From an uncultured Collinsella sp. (GTDB lineage: Bacteria > Actinomycetota > Coriobacteriia > Coriobacteriales > Coriobacteriaceae): a stretch of 59,484 nt of DNA. The stretch is from the NCBI GenBank assembly GCA_902492185.1, contig CABUKY010000001.1, positions 1 to 59,484 of the forward strand. Reading direction: 5' to 3'. The notes below the pieces were generated by a model that saw only the letters and a program-made list of their open reading frames with translations, searched no databases and was not told the DNA's origin. Below, piece by piece: positions 1-8,773 of this stretch; positions within the stretch are counted from its first letter, which is position 1, and each line of letters begins with the position of its first letter. A program made the translations under genes and the position numbers.

Positions 1-152
1 TTCACTTCGGGCTTGCCGATGCTGCCAACCGTAAATTCGTTCTTCAGCGACTGCGTAGCCGACAGCCAGGCGTAGGTGCCAACGCCGGCGGCCAGTACCA
101 GCAGCAGCAAGGCGGCAATGATGCCGTAGCGCTTTTTCTTCTTGTTTTCCAT
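1..152 (-). CDS. SipW-dependent (TasA/camelysin-like) secreted protein, N-terminal part
   Basis: Only the first 50 codons are present; the gene runs off the left edge. The start is ATG at 152 behind a purine-rich ribosome site (GGAAAGGAAGAG). The protein opens with a basic stretch (MENKKKKR), then a hydrophobic segment of about 18 residues and a GTYAWLS motif. That is the pattern of TasA/camelysin-type proteins cleaved by SipW-like signal peptidases, which then form surface fibres or wall-associated proteins. The gene just upstream on the same strand is such a signal peptidase, which supports the assignment. The mature domain is not visible, so the exact substrate type is inferred. Confidence 0.6.
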   Translation of the reverse strand, partial: MENKKKKRYGIIAALLLLVLAAGVGTYAWLSATQSLKNEFTVGSIGKPEV

Positions 153-222
153 CGTTCTCTTCCTTTCCAGAATCGTCTTCCCCGACGGCAACCCCAACTG
201 CCGCCGACACTTCTCCCTGCCG

Positions 223-780
223 TTATGAACGCCGCTCCCTCGCATGCGCGCGGGCATGTTTGCCCGCAGATTTGTCGGGAACCATTCGATCGAGCACAAT
301 CGACGCCGCGACCAGCAGCGCCAGAACGGCCACCACAACAAGCAAACCGGGCATCGTCGTGCAATATGCGTTAACGAAGCCCAGGTAAGGGACACAAAAA
401 GAAACGACGCCGATCACGCGTGAAAAAGGCGTCTGCTCGGCGTCGTGCATGATGGTTCCATCTGCATTTTTGTTTGCGATTCCCTGCGTGCTGATCGTCT
501 GCGCCACAGGGTCGACCTCGTACACCTGGTGAGTCACCACGGCGCCGTCCGATCGGTAAAAAGTTGCATTGTCGCCCATGGCAATATCCGTTGGATCAAC
601 CTGGTGGACAAACACCATGGAGCCGACGGGAAGCTCGGGTTCCATAGAGCCCGAAAGCACTGCATAGGGCGTGTATCCAAATGCGTGGGGGACAAAAGAA
701 ACGACGGCAAGAGCCATGACGAGCGCAATCGCCAAGCTACTAAGAAGCGCAATAAAATGTTTGAGTCCGCGAGTCGTCAA
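223..780 (-). CDS. Signal peptidase I, SipW/ER type
   Basis: A 185-residue membrane peptidase of the S26B (archaeal/ER/SipW) type, which removes signal peptides outside the membrane. A membrane segment lies at residues 10-32. The catalytic serine is in SGSMEP (Ser45), and a histidine at 84 in VTHQV stands where Gram-negative LepB has lysine, as expected for the Ser-His class. A second membrane segment is near 143-165, followed by a basic tail. The start is probably TTG at 780; no strong ribosome site is visible, and a later ATG (residue 22) would cut into the first membrane helix. The gene ends 71 bp before a likely substrate gene, the usual sipW-tasA order. Confidence 0.85.
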   Translation of the reverse strand: MTTRGLKHFIALLSSLAIALVMALAVVSFVPHAFGYTPYAVLSGSMEPELPVGSMVFVHQVDPTDIAMGDNATFYRSDGAVVTHQVYEVDPVAQTISTQGIANKNADGTIMHDAEQTPFSRVIGVVSFCVPYLGFVNAYCTTMPGLLVVVAVLALLVAASIVLDRMVPDKSAGKHARAHARERRS

Positions 781-1329
781 AGTGTTTAATCCATCCCCAT
801 CAAGGCCATATTCAATCCATTCAAGGGCCCGCCACTTTCCTCAAACGCTACAGGGCCCTTGAAAATGGGATTCGGAAAAGCCAATCTGAAATCTATTTCT
901 AACAATCACCGTAGCTACTTCCGCGTTTTTATCAACGTCTTTCCGCCAAATGCTACTATTTTTGCCGTAAGTGGTTATTTGTCCCCGCACTTGTCTGCTT
1001 TATCCAACGCCTGCGGCTAACCCCTACACAACTTCTCAATAGAGGGTCTAATATTTTGTACGGCTCAGATATCGTACCCCCCCCCCCACATTAAATTTAT
1101 ACTGCATTTAGTATCGTTTATTTTCAACCCCCTTATTCATGCCTCTACGGCTACCCCGCGTAGCCCTCAGCCCATACCTTCTGGAAATCCCATCCATCCG
1201 GAAACCCCGTCCCACTCTGAATACATCCAGCGAACGCATGCGAGCGTGTTGTCCAGAACGGCCTCGTCATCGGGGTGATGGAAAATGTCACCCCAAACGC
1301 TTGCCACGGTTGCGCCCACAAGTGGCAAG
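781..1329. other. Intergenic region upstream of the signal peptidase gene
   Basis: No supported gene. A 9-bp inverted repeat (CAAGGGCCC at 822-830, GGGCCCTTG at 853-861) lies just upstream of the signal peptidase start and could be an operator or leader hairpin. The stretch near 890-1140 is AT-richer than its surroundings and contains a run of about eleven C at 1077-1087. The open frames across 1139-1329 have no recognisable protein features. Confidence 0.5.
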
Positions 1330-1357
1330 AAAAAAGCCTCGAGAGCTTCGAGGCTTT
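1330..1357 (-). terminator. Rho-independent terminator of the flavodoxin-like gene
   Basis: GCCTCGA and TCGAGGC pair around a five-base loop. On the minus strand the stem is followed by a T run (the plus strand shows A residues at 1330-1335). It lies about 45 bp beyond the stop codon of the gene at 1399. Confidence 0.85.
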
Positions 1358-1398
1358 CACATTTGTATTGTTTTGCACGAAGGACCGCGAGCGGCGAG

Positions 1399-1950
1399 CT
1401 ACTCGCCCAGCACGGCTTTCTTGGCCGCTGCCGCCATATGGTCCAGATCATCCTTGGTGGGGTGATCCTTTGCGGCAACCCAGTTGTCGAGCAGCAACTT
1501 AGCGCGGGCGTTGTCGGGATCTTGTTCGAGCATGGCCTCGTAGCGCTGTTTGACCGCAGGACCCATCTTACCCTGGCACATTGCCCAGCCCACCAGCTCG
1601 GCATCATCGGCCAAATTGGAGGTCACGCGATTGATAATCTGCCTAAAGTACTCCTCGCTGGCCCCAAAGCCGCAGGTGCCAAACAGGAAGACGCGCTTGC
1701 CGTGCAAGGCTGAGAGCAACGTCGCGACCGAAGGCGTGCACGCGCCCTTGTCGCACCAAAAACCGACAAGCACCGTGTCGGCCGCGCAGGCGCCCTGCGC
1801 CTCGAGCGCAACCTGATCTGCATCCGCATCGTCGCTCAACGCCGCGGCATGGACAAACTCAACACCCGCAGCCTGCAGCGTGCGCTTGATCGCACCCGAA
1901 ACCATCCTGGTATTACCGCTCTTGCTGTTAACCACCAAAGAGCACGTCAT
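1399..1950 (-). CDS. Flavodoxin-like family protein
   Basis: About 183 residues with a flavodoxin-like N-terminus: VVNSKSGNTRMV matches the phosphate-binding loop for FMN (S/T-x-S/T-G-N-T). Further FMN-site candidates are GFWCDKGACT and FLFGTCGFG. Such proteins bind FMN and carry electrons or support reductases. The pattern FGTCGFG...CQGKMG recalls the BilS-type flavodoxins that accompany bilirubin reductase, but no bilR-like gene is nearby, so this is only a resemblance. The frame allows GTG at 1956 or ATG at 1950; GAGG sits about ten bases before the ATG and four before the GTG, so ATG is preferred. The C-terminus (about 130-183) is helical and charged. A short dyad (CTAAT/ATTAG, near 1988) lies in the upstream region. 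Confidence 0.75.
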   Translation of the reverse strand: MTCSLVVNSKSGNTRMVSGAIKRTLQAAGVEFVHAAALSDDADADQVALEAQGACAADTVLVGFWCDKGACTPSVATLLSALHGKRVFLFGTCGFGASEEYFRQIINRVTSNLADDAELVGWAMCQGKMGPAVKQRYEAMLEQDPDNARAKLLLDNWVAAKDHPTKDDLDHMAAAAKKAVLGE

Positions 1951-2152
1951 AGTCACGTTGCCTCGTTTCCCCCAAAACTAAAGCCACTAATGCAATTTAT
2001 TAGATGAATATCTTAGTACTAACGTGACAGATGTAAACCACCGTCTGTCGATTGGCGACGCAGGCGACATCTTTGGACAAATGCCCGCAGCGCAAGCCCC
2101 ATACTTTTTAAAATTTGGGACAGTCAAGCGGCCCTGCCCCCGAATCAATGAC

Positions 2153-2244
2153 AATCGTCACCATAATATGCCATCAATCGTCACTATAATTCTCCGTTAA
2201 TCATCACCTCAAATTACCGTTAATCGTCACCACGTTGCTGGTAG
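2153..2244 (+). repeat. Four degenerate 23-bp direct repeats upstream of the DUF4143 ATPase
   Basis: AATCGTCACC, AATCGTCACT, AATCATCACC and AATCGTCACC begin at 2153, 2176, 2199 and 2222, exactly 23 bp apart. The 13 bases after each core are looser, but CCGTT recurs in units 2 and 3 and ATAAT in units 1 and 2. At about two helical turns per unit, all cores face nearly the same side of the DNA, which suits a cooperatively binding regulator. The array ends 37 bp before the start codon of the ATPase gene and overlaps its likely promoter. It lies in a locally AT-rich gap (1957-2281). Confidence 0.8.
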
Positions 2245-2281
2245 AATACATAATCAAAGTAATATTAAAGAAGGAGGCAGT

Positions 2282-3547
2282 ATGGATAGATATGTAGACA
2301 GATGCATCGATAAGGTAATCAGGCATAATCTCGATATCTTCGGTGCGGTTCTCATTCAAGGCCCAAAGTGGTGCGGAAAGACCACTACGGCAAAACGTTT
2401 TGCTAGATCATCCTTGTCTCTTTCCGATCCAACTGGTAATTTTGCCGCCCTCCAGCTGGCTCAGATCGATCCAGCACAGGCAATAGCAGGACCCTCTCCT
2501 AGGCTCATCGATGAATGGCAGGAAGAGCCAAAGCTGTGGGATGCCGTACGTTTCGAGTGTGACGCAAGACAGGGAGAATCCGGACAGTTTATTCTTACGG
2601 GCTCAGCAACGCCGCGAGATTCAAAGCAGCCGATGCATAGTGGCGTTGGACGAATAGCAAGGTTGCGAATGGATACCATGACGCTGTTCGAGCTTGGCGT
2701 TTCTTCTGGCTTAGTCACTATCGGAGCGCTGCTTTCAGGTCATCCTGCTAAGCAGGCAGTCGGATCGATTGCCGGCATCTCCGGTATCGCCGATTTGCTG
2801 TGTCGTGGCGGTTGGCCTCAAGCGATGGGGAAAACAACTCAAAATGCTATGCGAATTGCCGCTGCTTATGTTGATGGCGTATGCGAATCGGATGTTTCTA
2901 GAACTGACGGCGTTAAGCGTGATCCGGTCAAGGTCAGGTCTCTTTTGACATCGCTTGCGCGAAATGAGTCGACGCTTGCCGGATCGAAGTCCATCGACAA
3001 AGATATCGGTACCGGCGTTTCGAAGAATTCGGTCTCCAGATACATGGATGCTCTGAGACGAATCAATATCATCGATGATATCCCGGCTTGGCATCCGGCG
3101 CTCAGGTCGCCGGTAAAGCTGCGGCAAAGCGCAAAAAGGCACCTTGCCGACCCTTCGCTTGCCGTTGCGCTGCTCGGAGCAAATCCGGAATCATTGGCAT
3201 CTGACCCGAAGACGCTGGGACTGCTCTTCGAATCCCTCGTCCTGCACGACCTTAAGGTCTATGCAGCCGCAAACGACTCGTCGGTGTCCCACTACCACGA
3301 CGCCGACGATCTCGAAGTCGACGCCGTTATACACAGGCGCGATGGAACTTGGATTGCCGTGGAAGTAAAACTCGGAAGTCCGCAGATCCCCGAGGCATCT
3401 GCAAACCTGCTTCGACTCGAGCGCAAACTTGTCGAGCGTGGCGAGAGACCGCCCGCGGCCAAACTCATCGTCATCGGGTTCGGCATGCCGGCCCACACAA
3501 CGCCCGAGGGCATTATCGTTGCCCCCGTTGACGCACTCGCGCCCTAG
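2282..3547 (+). CDS. AAA family ATPase with DUF4143 domain
   Basis: A 421-residue protein of the AAA_14/DUF4143 family. The Walker A loop is GPKWCGKTT (about residues 27-35) and a Walker B-like LIDEWQ lies near 75-80. The middle holds a winged-helix-like region (around KNSVSRYMDALRR). The C-terminus has a PDDEXK-like core (EVDAVI, then VEVKLG). The cellular role of this common family is unknown; proposals include DNA-targeting or toxin-antitoxin-like functions. A strong ribosome site (AAGGAGGCAG) fixes the ATG at 2282. The gene is isolated and preceded by the 23-bp repeat array, which suggests self-regulation. Its first half is less GC-rich than neighbouring genes, consistent with horizontal acquisition. 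It converges on the ABC exporter genes with 28 bp between stops. Confidence 0.85.
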   Translation: MDRYVDRCIDKVIRHNLDIFGAVLIQGPKWCGKTTTAKRFARSSLSLSDPTGNFAALQLAQIDPAQAIAGPSPRLIDEWQEEPKLWDAVRFECDARQGESGQFILTGSATPRDSKQPMHSGVGRIARLRMDTMTLFELGVSSGLVTIGALLSGHPAKQAVGSIAGISGIADLLCRGGWPQAMGKTTQNAMRIAAAYVDGVCESDVSRTDGVKRDPVKVRSLLTSLARNESTLAGSKSIDKDIGTGVSKNSVSRYMDALRRINIIDDIPAWHPALRSPVKLRQSAKRHLADPSLAVALLGANPESLASDPKTLGLLFESLVLHDLKVYAAANDSSVSHYHDADDLEVDAVIHRRDGTWIAVEVKLGSPQIPEASANLLRLERKLVERGERPPAAKLIVIGFGMPAHTTPEGIIVAPVDALAP

Positions 3548-3575
3548 CGCTGCATTACATGCCCCACGGGCTTGC

Positions 3576-5435
3576 TCACTGGGCGAATTGGCTGCGGTAG
3601 AGCTCGGCATAGAAGCCATCTGCCGCCAGCAGCTCGTCGTGCGTGCCGCGCTCGATAATCTGCCCGTCGCGCATCACCAGAATGCAGTCGGCGTTGCGGA
3701 TGGTGCTCAGGCGGTGCGCCACGACAAAGCTTGTGCGACCGGCCATGAGCTCGTCGAATGCCGCCTGCACCTGCAGCTCGGTGCGGGTATCGATACTCGA
3801 GGTCGCCTCGTCCAGCAGCAAGATAGCCGGATCGGTGAGCATGACGCGCGCGATGCACAGCAGTTGTTTTTGTCCCTGACTAAACGTGCCGCCGTCCTCG
3901 CCGATCACCGTATCGTAGCCGCCTGGCAGCTGCACGATAAACTTGTGCGCGTGCGCGCGCTTGGCAGCCTCGATAACCTGCTCGCGCGTGGCATCTGGGC
4001 AACCGTAAGCGATGTTTTCCGCCACCGTGCCCTCGAACAGCCAAGTGTCCTGCAGCACCATGCCAAAGGCGCGGCGCAGGCTTGCACGCGTGTAATCACG
4101 CGAAGACCGGCCATCGACCATGATGCGTCCGGCATCGATATCGTAAAACCGCAGCAGCAAGTTGATGAGCGTCGTCTTGCCGCAGCCCGTGGGGCCGACC
4201 AGGGCAAAGCGCATGCCGGGTTTGGCCTCAATACAGATATCCTGCAGCAGCTTGCAGTCGGGCACGTAGCTAAAGTCCACGTGTTCAAAAGTCACCTCGC
4301 CCTGCGGGACGGCAAGTTCCACGGCATCCTCCGCGTCGGGCTCCTGCTCGCGCGCATCGAGCAGCGCAAACATGCGGCGCGCCGAGGCGTACGCGGTCTG
4401 GATCTGCGTAATGACGTTGGTGACCTCGTTAAACGGCTTGGTGTACTGGTTGGCGTAGGACAGGAAGATCTGCACGCCGCCCACCGTAAGCGCCGCGGGC
4501 ACGCCCGTGATCACGCCCACGCAGCCGATCACGGCGACCACGGCATAGATGATGTTATTGATAAAACGCGTACCGGGGTTGGAGAGCGAACCCATAAACT
4601 GCGCGCGCTCGCCCGCGGTGTAGAGCTCGGCATTGAGGGCATCGAAGCGCTGCTGGGCGTTGGGACCATAGGCAAAGGCGTCGACAAGCTTTTGCTCGCC
4701 TACGTACTCCTCGATATGACCACCGAGCTGCCCTTGAATACGCTGCTGTGCCGTAAAGCTCTTGTTGGAGAGCTTGGCGATGGCGCCGGCTGCAAAAATG
4801 GAAAGCGGCGTGACGAGCACCACCACGAGCGTCATGGTCAGGTTGATGGAAAGCATAAACGCGAGCGTGCCCACGATGGTGATGACGCCGGTGAAAAGCT
4901 GGGTAAAGCCCTGCAGCAGACCGTCGCCCACCTGATCGACGTCGTTGACCACACGGCTCATGAGGTCGCCGTGGGCATGGCCGTCGATAAAGCTGAGCGG
5001 CATGCGGCTGAGCTTGTCGCTCGCCTCCACGCGCATGTCGCGCACCGTCTCGTAGGACAAGCGGTTGACGCAATAGCCCTGCAGCCACTGGAAGGCCGCG
5101 GCGCCCACCACAACGAGCGCGAGTTTGGTAACGAGTGGCAGCAGCGCATCGAAGTCCACCTGCCCGGCGGCGACGATAAGATCGATGCCCTCACCAATGA
5201 GAATGGGCGTGTAGAGCTGCAAGATCACCGAGATGGCGGCGCTCACAAACGACGCAACAAACGAAATGCGATGCGGACGGACGTAGCCCAGCAGGCGGCG
5301 AGTTACCGCGCCCACGGGGTAGCGCTCGGGGTCGCCGGGCTGACGCGGGCCGTCACCCAAGTCGTTGAGGTTATCGTTGCCGGACACGTTGGCCGTCATC
5401 GTGGCGACCGAACCGGAAGAAGTATACGGATTCAT
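3576..5435 (-). CDS. ABC exporter, catalytic half (membrane domain + ATPase)
   Basis: A 619-residue half transporter with an N-terminal six-helix membrane domain (about 40-330) and a C-terminal ATPase domain. Walker A is GPTGCGKTT, the signature loop is the variant FSQGQ, and Walker B is AILLLDEATS with the catalytic glutamate present. Its start ATG follows directly after the stop of the partner gene, and the strong ribosome site AAAGGAGGG lies inside the partner's 3' end, so the two are translationally coupled. The partner has an altered catalytic residue. Together they should form a heterodimeric multidrug/lipid-type exporter (TmrAB/LmrCD class). The substrate cannot be read from the sequence. 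Confidence 0.9.
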   Translation of the reverse strand: MNPYTSSGSVATMTANVSGNDNLNDLGDGPRQPGDPERYPVGAVTRRLLGYVRPHRISFVASFVSAAISVILQLYTPILIGEGIDLIVAAGQVDFDALLPLVTKLALVVVGAAAFQWLQGYCVNRLSYETVRDMRVEASDKLSRMPLSFIDGHAHGDLMSRVVNDVDQVGDGLLQGFTQLFTGVITIVGTLAFMLSINLTMTLVVVLVTPLSIFAAGAIAKLSNKSFTAQQRIQGQLGGHIEEYVGEQKLVDAFAYGPNAQQRFDALNAELYTAGERAQFMGSLSNPGTRFINNIIYAVVAVIGCVGVITGVPAALTVGGVQIFLSYANQYTKPFNEVTNVITQIQTAYASARRMFALLDAREQEPDAEDAVELAVPQGEVTFEHVDFSYVPDCKLLQDICIEAKPGMRFALVGPTGCGKTTLINLLLRFYDIDAGRIMVDGRSSRDYTRASLRRAFGMVLQDTWLFEGTVAENIAYGCPDATREQVIEAAKRAHAHKFIVQLPGGYDTVIGEDGGTFSQGQKQLLCIARVMLTDPAILLLDEATSSIDTRTELQVQAAFDELMAGRTSFVVAHRLSTIRNADCILVMRDGQIIERGTHDELLAADGFYAELYRSQFAQ

Positions 5436-7298
5436 TTAGCAGCCCTCCTTTGCGCAAGTGGGTGCGGAGGCAGCCGGGGCGGACGCGGGACTTGGGGCGG
5501 ACGCGGGCGCTGCACTCCCCTGCTGACCCTCGAGCTCCTCGCGACGAAGCTGCGACTGGCAAATCTCGCGATAGAGCTGACAGGTCGTGTACAGCTCATC
5601 GTGCGTGCCCAGGCCCGCGACAGAGCCGTGGTCGAACACGCAGATCATGTCGGCATCGCGCACGGTCGAGACGCGCTGGCTCACGATTACCGTGGTCAGT
5701 GGGAGCCAGCGCGCGGCGGCACCGCGTACGCTGCGCTCGCGGATGGCATGGCGAAGCGCCGCGTCGGTCTTGAAGTCGAGTGCCGAGGCGGAATCGTCCA
5801 TGATCAATATCTGAGGCGAACCTACCAAGGCGCGCGCGATAGTCAGACGCTGACGTTGGCCACCGCTAAAGTTCTTGCCGCCCGCCTCGACCGGAGCATC
5901 TAAGCCCTGGGGCTTGTCGCGCACGAACTCGCTGGCCTGCGCCATATCGAGCGCCGCCCAGAGCTCCTCGTCGGTCGCCGTCTCGTCACGCCAGGTCAGG
6001 TTGCTGCGGATGGTGCCGCTCACCAGCGACGCGCGCTGCGGAACAGTCGCGACCACACGGCGCAACTGGTCGAGCGGCCAGGTGCGCACGTCGGCGCCCA
6101 TCACGCTCACGCTGCCGGCGCTCGCATCGTACAGGCGCGGGATAAGCGAGACGAGCGTGGACTTGCCGCTGCCCGTGCCGCCGATAATGCCGAGCGTTTT
6201 GCCCAGCGGCAGCTCCAGGGTCACATCGCTCACGGCATTTGCCGCGCCGGCGCCAAACGAGAAGCTCGCATGGCTCAAGCTCAGCGCAGGGACCGGAGCG
6301 ACATTGCCCGGCTCGGGCAGTGCGACCGGCTCGTTGTCCTCGTCGGTGATGCTCGGCTCGCAGTTGAGTACCTCGTTGATACGCGACGCGCTCGCGCTCG
6401 CCTTGGTAAAGACAACGACCAGGTTGGCCACGTACACGATGGAGGTCAGGGTCTGCGTCATGTAGTTCACAAACGCCATGACCTGGCCCTGCGTAAGCTC
6501 ACCCACGTTGACCTGGATGCCGCCCACCCACAGGATGGCGCACACGCCCAGATTCATCACCAAAAACGTGACGGGGTTAAGGACCGACGAGAGCTTACCC
6601 ACCGCGATGGCGACATGCGCCTGGTCGTCGGCCGCACGAGCAAAACGCTCGCGCTCGTGGTCTTCGCGCACAAACGCGCGGACCACGCGGGCACCCGAAA
6701 GCCCCTCGCGGCAGACAAGCGCGATGCGGTCGAGCTTTGCCTGCAGCTGCTTGTAGTACGGAATGCAGCGCGCCATGACAAACCAAAACACCAAGCCGAT
6801 GGCGGGTGTGCAAATCAAAAAGATGATGCCGAGCTTAAGGTCGATGGCAAGGGCCGCGCACATGGAGCCCACCGCCAGGAAGGGCCAGCGGATAAGCATG
6901 CGCACGCCCAGCGCCACAGCGAGCTGCACCTGGTTGACATCGTTGGTAATGCGCGTGATGAGCGACGGCGTGCCAAAGCGATCGAGTTCGACATAGCTCA
7001 GTTCGTTGATGTGCCGGTAGAGTGCACCGCGAATGTCGGTACCCATGCCCTGCGAAGTCAGCGCCGCCATCTTTTGGCAGACGAGCGTAAACGAGATGCC
7101 GATCACAGCCATGGCGCCAAGTACCATGCCGTAGTGGATAACGGCGTTCACGTCGTGCGCGCCGATGCCCTTATCGATCATCTGGGCAATCACCAGCGGC
7201 GTCAGCAGGTCAAAGATCACTTCGATCAACTTACACGCAGGGCCAACCACCATATACCGGCGAAACTTACCACCAAAACGCCTGAGCAGCTCAATCAT
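5436..7298 (-). CDS. ABC exporter, degenerate-site half (membrane domain + ATPase)
   Basis: A 620-residue half transporter. Membrane helices occupy about residues 20-310; the ATPase domain has Walker A GGTGSGKST, a canonical FSGGQ signature and Walker B ILIMDDSAS, where aspartate replaces the catalytic glutamate. This split, with one subunit lacking the glutamate and the other lacking a standard signature loop, is typical of heterodimeric exporters with one working ATP site. The C-terminal 30 residues are rich in Ala, Ser and Pro. ATG at 7298 with GGGAG upstream is the preferred start; an upstream in-frame TTG (7331) has no ribosome site. A likely -10 (TATCAT) lies near 7341-7346. Confidence 0.9.
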   Translation of the reverse strand: MIELLRRFGGKFRRYMVVGPACKLIEVIFDLLTPLVIAQMIDKGIGAHDVNAVIHYGMVLGAMAVIGISFTLVCQKMAALTSQGMGTDIRGALYRHINELSYVELDRFGTPSLITRITNDVNQVQLAVALGVRMLIRWPFLAVGSMCAALAIDLKLGIIFLICTPAIGLVFWFVMARCIPYYKQLQAKLDRIALVCREGLSGARVVRAFVREDHERERFARAADDQAHVAIAVGKLSSVLNPVTFLVMNLGVCAILWVGGIQVNVGELTQGQVMAFVNYMTQTLTSIVYVANLVVVFTKASASASRINEVLNCEPSITDEDNEPVALPEPGNVAPVPALSLSHASFSFGAGAANAVSDVTLELPLGKTLGIIGGTGSGKSTLVSLIPRLYDASAGSVSVMGADVRTWPLDQLRRVVATVPQRASLVSGTIRSNLTWRDETATDEELWAALDMAQASEFVRDKPQGLDAPVEAGGKNFSGGQRQRLTIARALVGSPQILIMDDSASALDFKTDAALRHAIRERSVRGAAARWLPLTTVIVSQRVSTVRDADMICVFDHGSVAGLGTHDELYTTCQLYREICQSQLRREELEGQQGSAAPASAPSPASAPAASAPTCAKEGC

Positions 7299-7447
7299 GT
7301 ATAGGCGCTCCCTATCATCATTCACACTCAATTCGAATCATGATAGTACGGTGAACCCAAAAGAAGCGTAAACAACTCTTCATTTCTAATGGGATTCGGT
7401 TTCCAAAGAAGCGGAGAGGCGCGCACCCAGCCAGTATCGGGTCGACC

Positions 7448-7478
7448 ACTTGGTATACTTACCTTAGTGCTACCAAGT
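7448..7478 (+). promoter_or_regulatory. Dyad overlapping the -10 of the surface protein gene
   Basis: ACTTGGTA (7448-7455) and TACCAAGT (7471-7478) form a perfect 8-bp inverted repeat with a 15-bp spacer. A TATACT box (7454-7459) overlaps the left arm. A protein bound here would block RNA polymerase. The gene start is 32 bp downstream. Confidence 0.55.
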
Positions 7479-7509
7479 TAGTCGCCGACCCTTGAAATGA
7501 GGTGCCGAG

Positions 7510-8577
7510 ATGAACGACATTCTCGCAAGAAGAGCAAGACGAGCAACTGTGGGCATCGCCCTTTCCGCGGCACTTGTCGCGGGAATCGCCCCCGCAACGG
7601 CGATCGCGGCAGAAACCAGTTCCCCCACCGGTGCGGCCGTTTCGCAGACGAGCGCCACCAACGGCAATTCGGGCGCCCCGCAGACAGAAGACGCGGCCGC
7701 CGCAAAAGAAAAAGCGTATGCAGCCATGCAGGAAGCGCTCAAAAACCTCGAGGCCGCAAAAAACGCCGCAAGTCCCGAGAAAATTGCGAGATTCAATGAT
7801 GACATTACCCGTTTTCAAGAGTACCGCGAAAAGATGGCGGCGCAAGCCGCCGAAGGGAGGGAACTCCTTCCCACCATGCAAGCGGACGTCGATGCTGCCC
7901 AAGCCAAATACGACGGGGCCATCAACCGGGTAAGCGAGCTCCAGGCAGAATTAGAGAAGAAACATGAGATGCTTAAGACACTCGAAGCACTCGGCTACGA
8001 GGAGTTTGTCGAAACTACTAAACAGCAAATAAAGCAGTTGCACAGTGAGATCATATCGGCAAAAACGCACGTAAACTATTGCGAAACGGAGCTCCGCGAG
8101 TTCCAGTACCGCCTCAGAAGAGAGGAAAGACGAGTTAATGACTGTGAACGTGCTGTAGAGAAATATAAAGCCGATATCGACCGGTTCACAGCCTGGCGAG
8201 ATGCGCTCCTCGACAATTTGAAAAAAGCGCAAACGGCCTATGACGACGCCTGCAAGGCATACGAAGAGGCGAAAGCCGCGGCAGACAAGGCCACCTCGCC
8301 CGAGATAACGAAACCGACCGAGACGACGCCCCCCTCCGGCTCAACGCAACCCGCCGAGGCGACACCGCCCGTTGCCTCACCTGCAACCGGCAAAGACGCC
8401 CTACCAAGCTCCACCAAGCAGGCGAACTCGAGCAGCGGCAAGCAAGCAAATACGACTGCCGGCAAGCTCGCGAACACGGGCGATGCAGCGCCGAGCGCAA
8501 TCGCACTCGCAGCAGTCGCCGCCGCAGGCCTCGGAATAACCGCCACAGCCACACGCCGCATCAGGAACTCAAAATAG
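7510..8577 (+). CDS. Secreted coiled-coil protein with LPXTG-like wall anchor
   Basis: A 355-residue surface protein. Residues 1-35 form a signal peptide: a basic start (RRARRATVG), a hydrophobic core and an Ala-rich cleavage region near AIAAE. From about 60 to 260 the sequence is charged and heptad-like (many Glu, Lys, Ala and Gln), predicting a long coiled coil. A Thr/Pro/Ser/Lys-rich linker (about 265-320) is suited to crossing the wall. The C-terminus has LANTGD, then a hydrophobic segment and RRIRNSK, the layout of a sortase signal with LANTG in place of LPXTG. GAGGTG six bases before ATG sets the start. Sortase recognition and function are inferred; no sortase gene is in the window. Confidence 0.8.
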   Translation: MNDILARRARRATVGIALSAALVAGIAPATAIAAETSSPTGAAVSQTSATNGNSGAPQTEDAAAAKEKAYAAMQEALKNLEAAKNAASPEKIARFNDDITRFQEYREKMAAQAAEGRELLPTMQADVDAAQAKYDGAINRVSELQAELEKKHEMLKTLEALGYEEFVETTKQQIKQLHSEIISAKTHVNYCETELREFQYRLRREERRVNDCERAVEKYKADIDRFTAWRDALLDNLKKAQTAYDDACKAYEEAKAAADKATSPEITKPTETTPPSGSTQPAEATPPVASPATGKDALPSSTKQANSSSGKQANTTAGKLANTGDAAPSAIALAAVAAAGLGITATATRRIRNSK

Positions 8578-8621
8578 CTGCCAGCGGTTATTGTCTCCGC
8601 CAATTCACAAGCCCAGAGACA

Positions 8622-8662
8622 AAAAGAGGTCCGTTTCCCCACCTAAGGAAACGGGCCTCTTT
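8622..8662 (+). terminator. Terminator after the surface protein gene
   Basis: AAAGAGG and CCGTTTCC pair with GGAAACGG and CCTCTTT around an 8-base loop, 45 bp past the stop. The stem has A-rich and T-rich flanks, so it may work on both strands. Confidence 0.8.
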
Positions 8663-8773
8663 AACTGCAAAAATTCAAGCAACAGCACCGCCGCCTCTTG
8701 AACCACGTAGCCATCAATGCCCAGACAACGCCAGCAAGCCGCATTCCGCAAGGGATAGATTAAATTAGATAAA

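Noticed and set aside
1077..1087. Run of about eleven C residues that could mark a phase-variable tract.
   Set aside because: It lies far from both flanking start codons and not in an evident promoter; length may also be a sequencing artefact.
3429..5903. An 824-codon plus-strand open frame.
   Set aside because: Antisense to the ABC exporter genes; no domains and no ribosome site.
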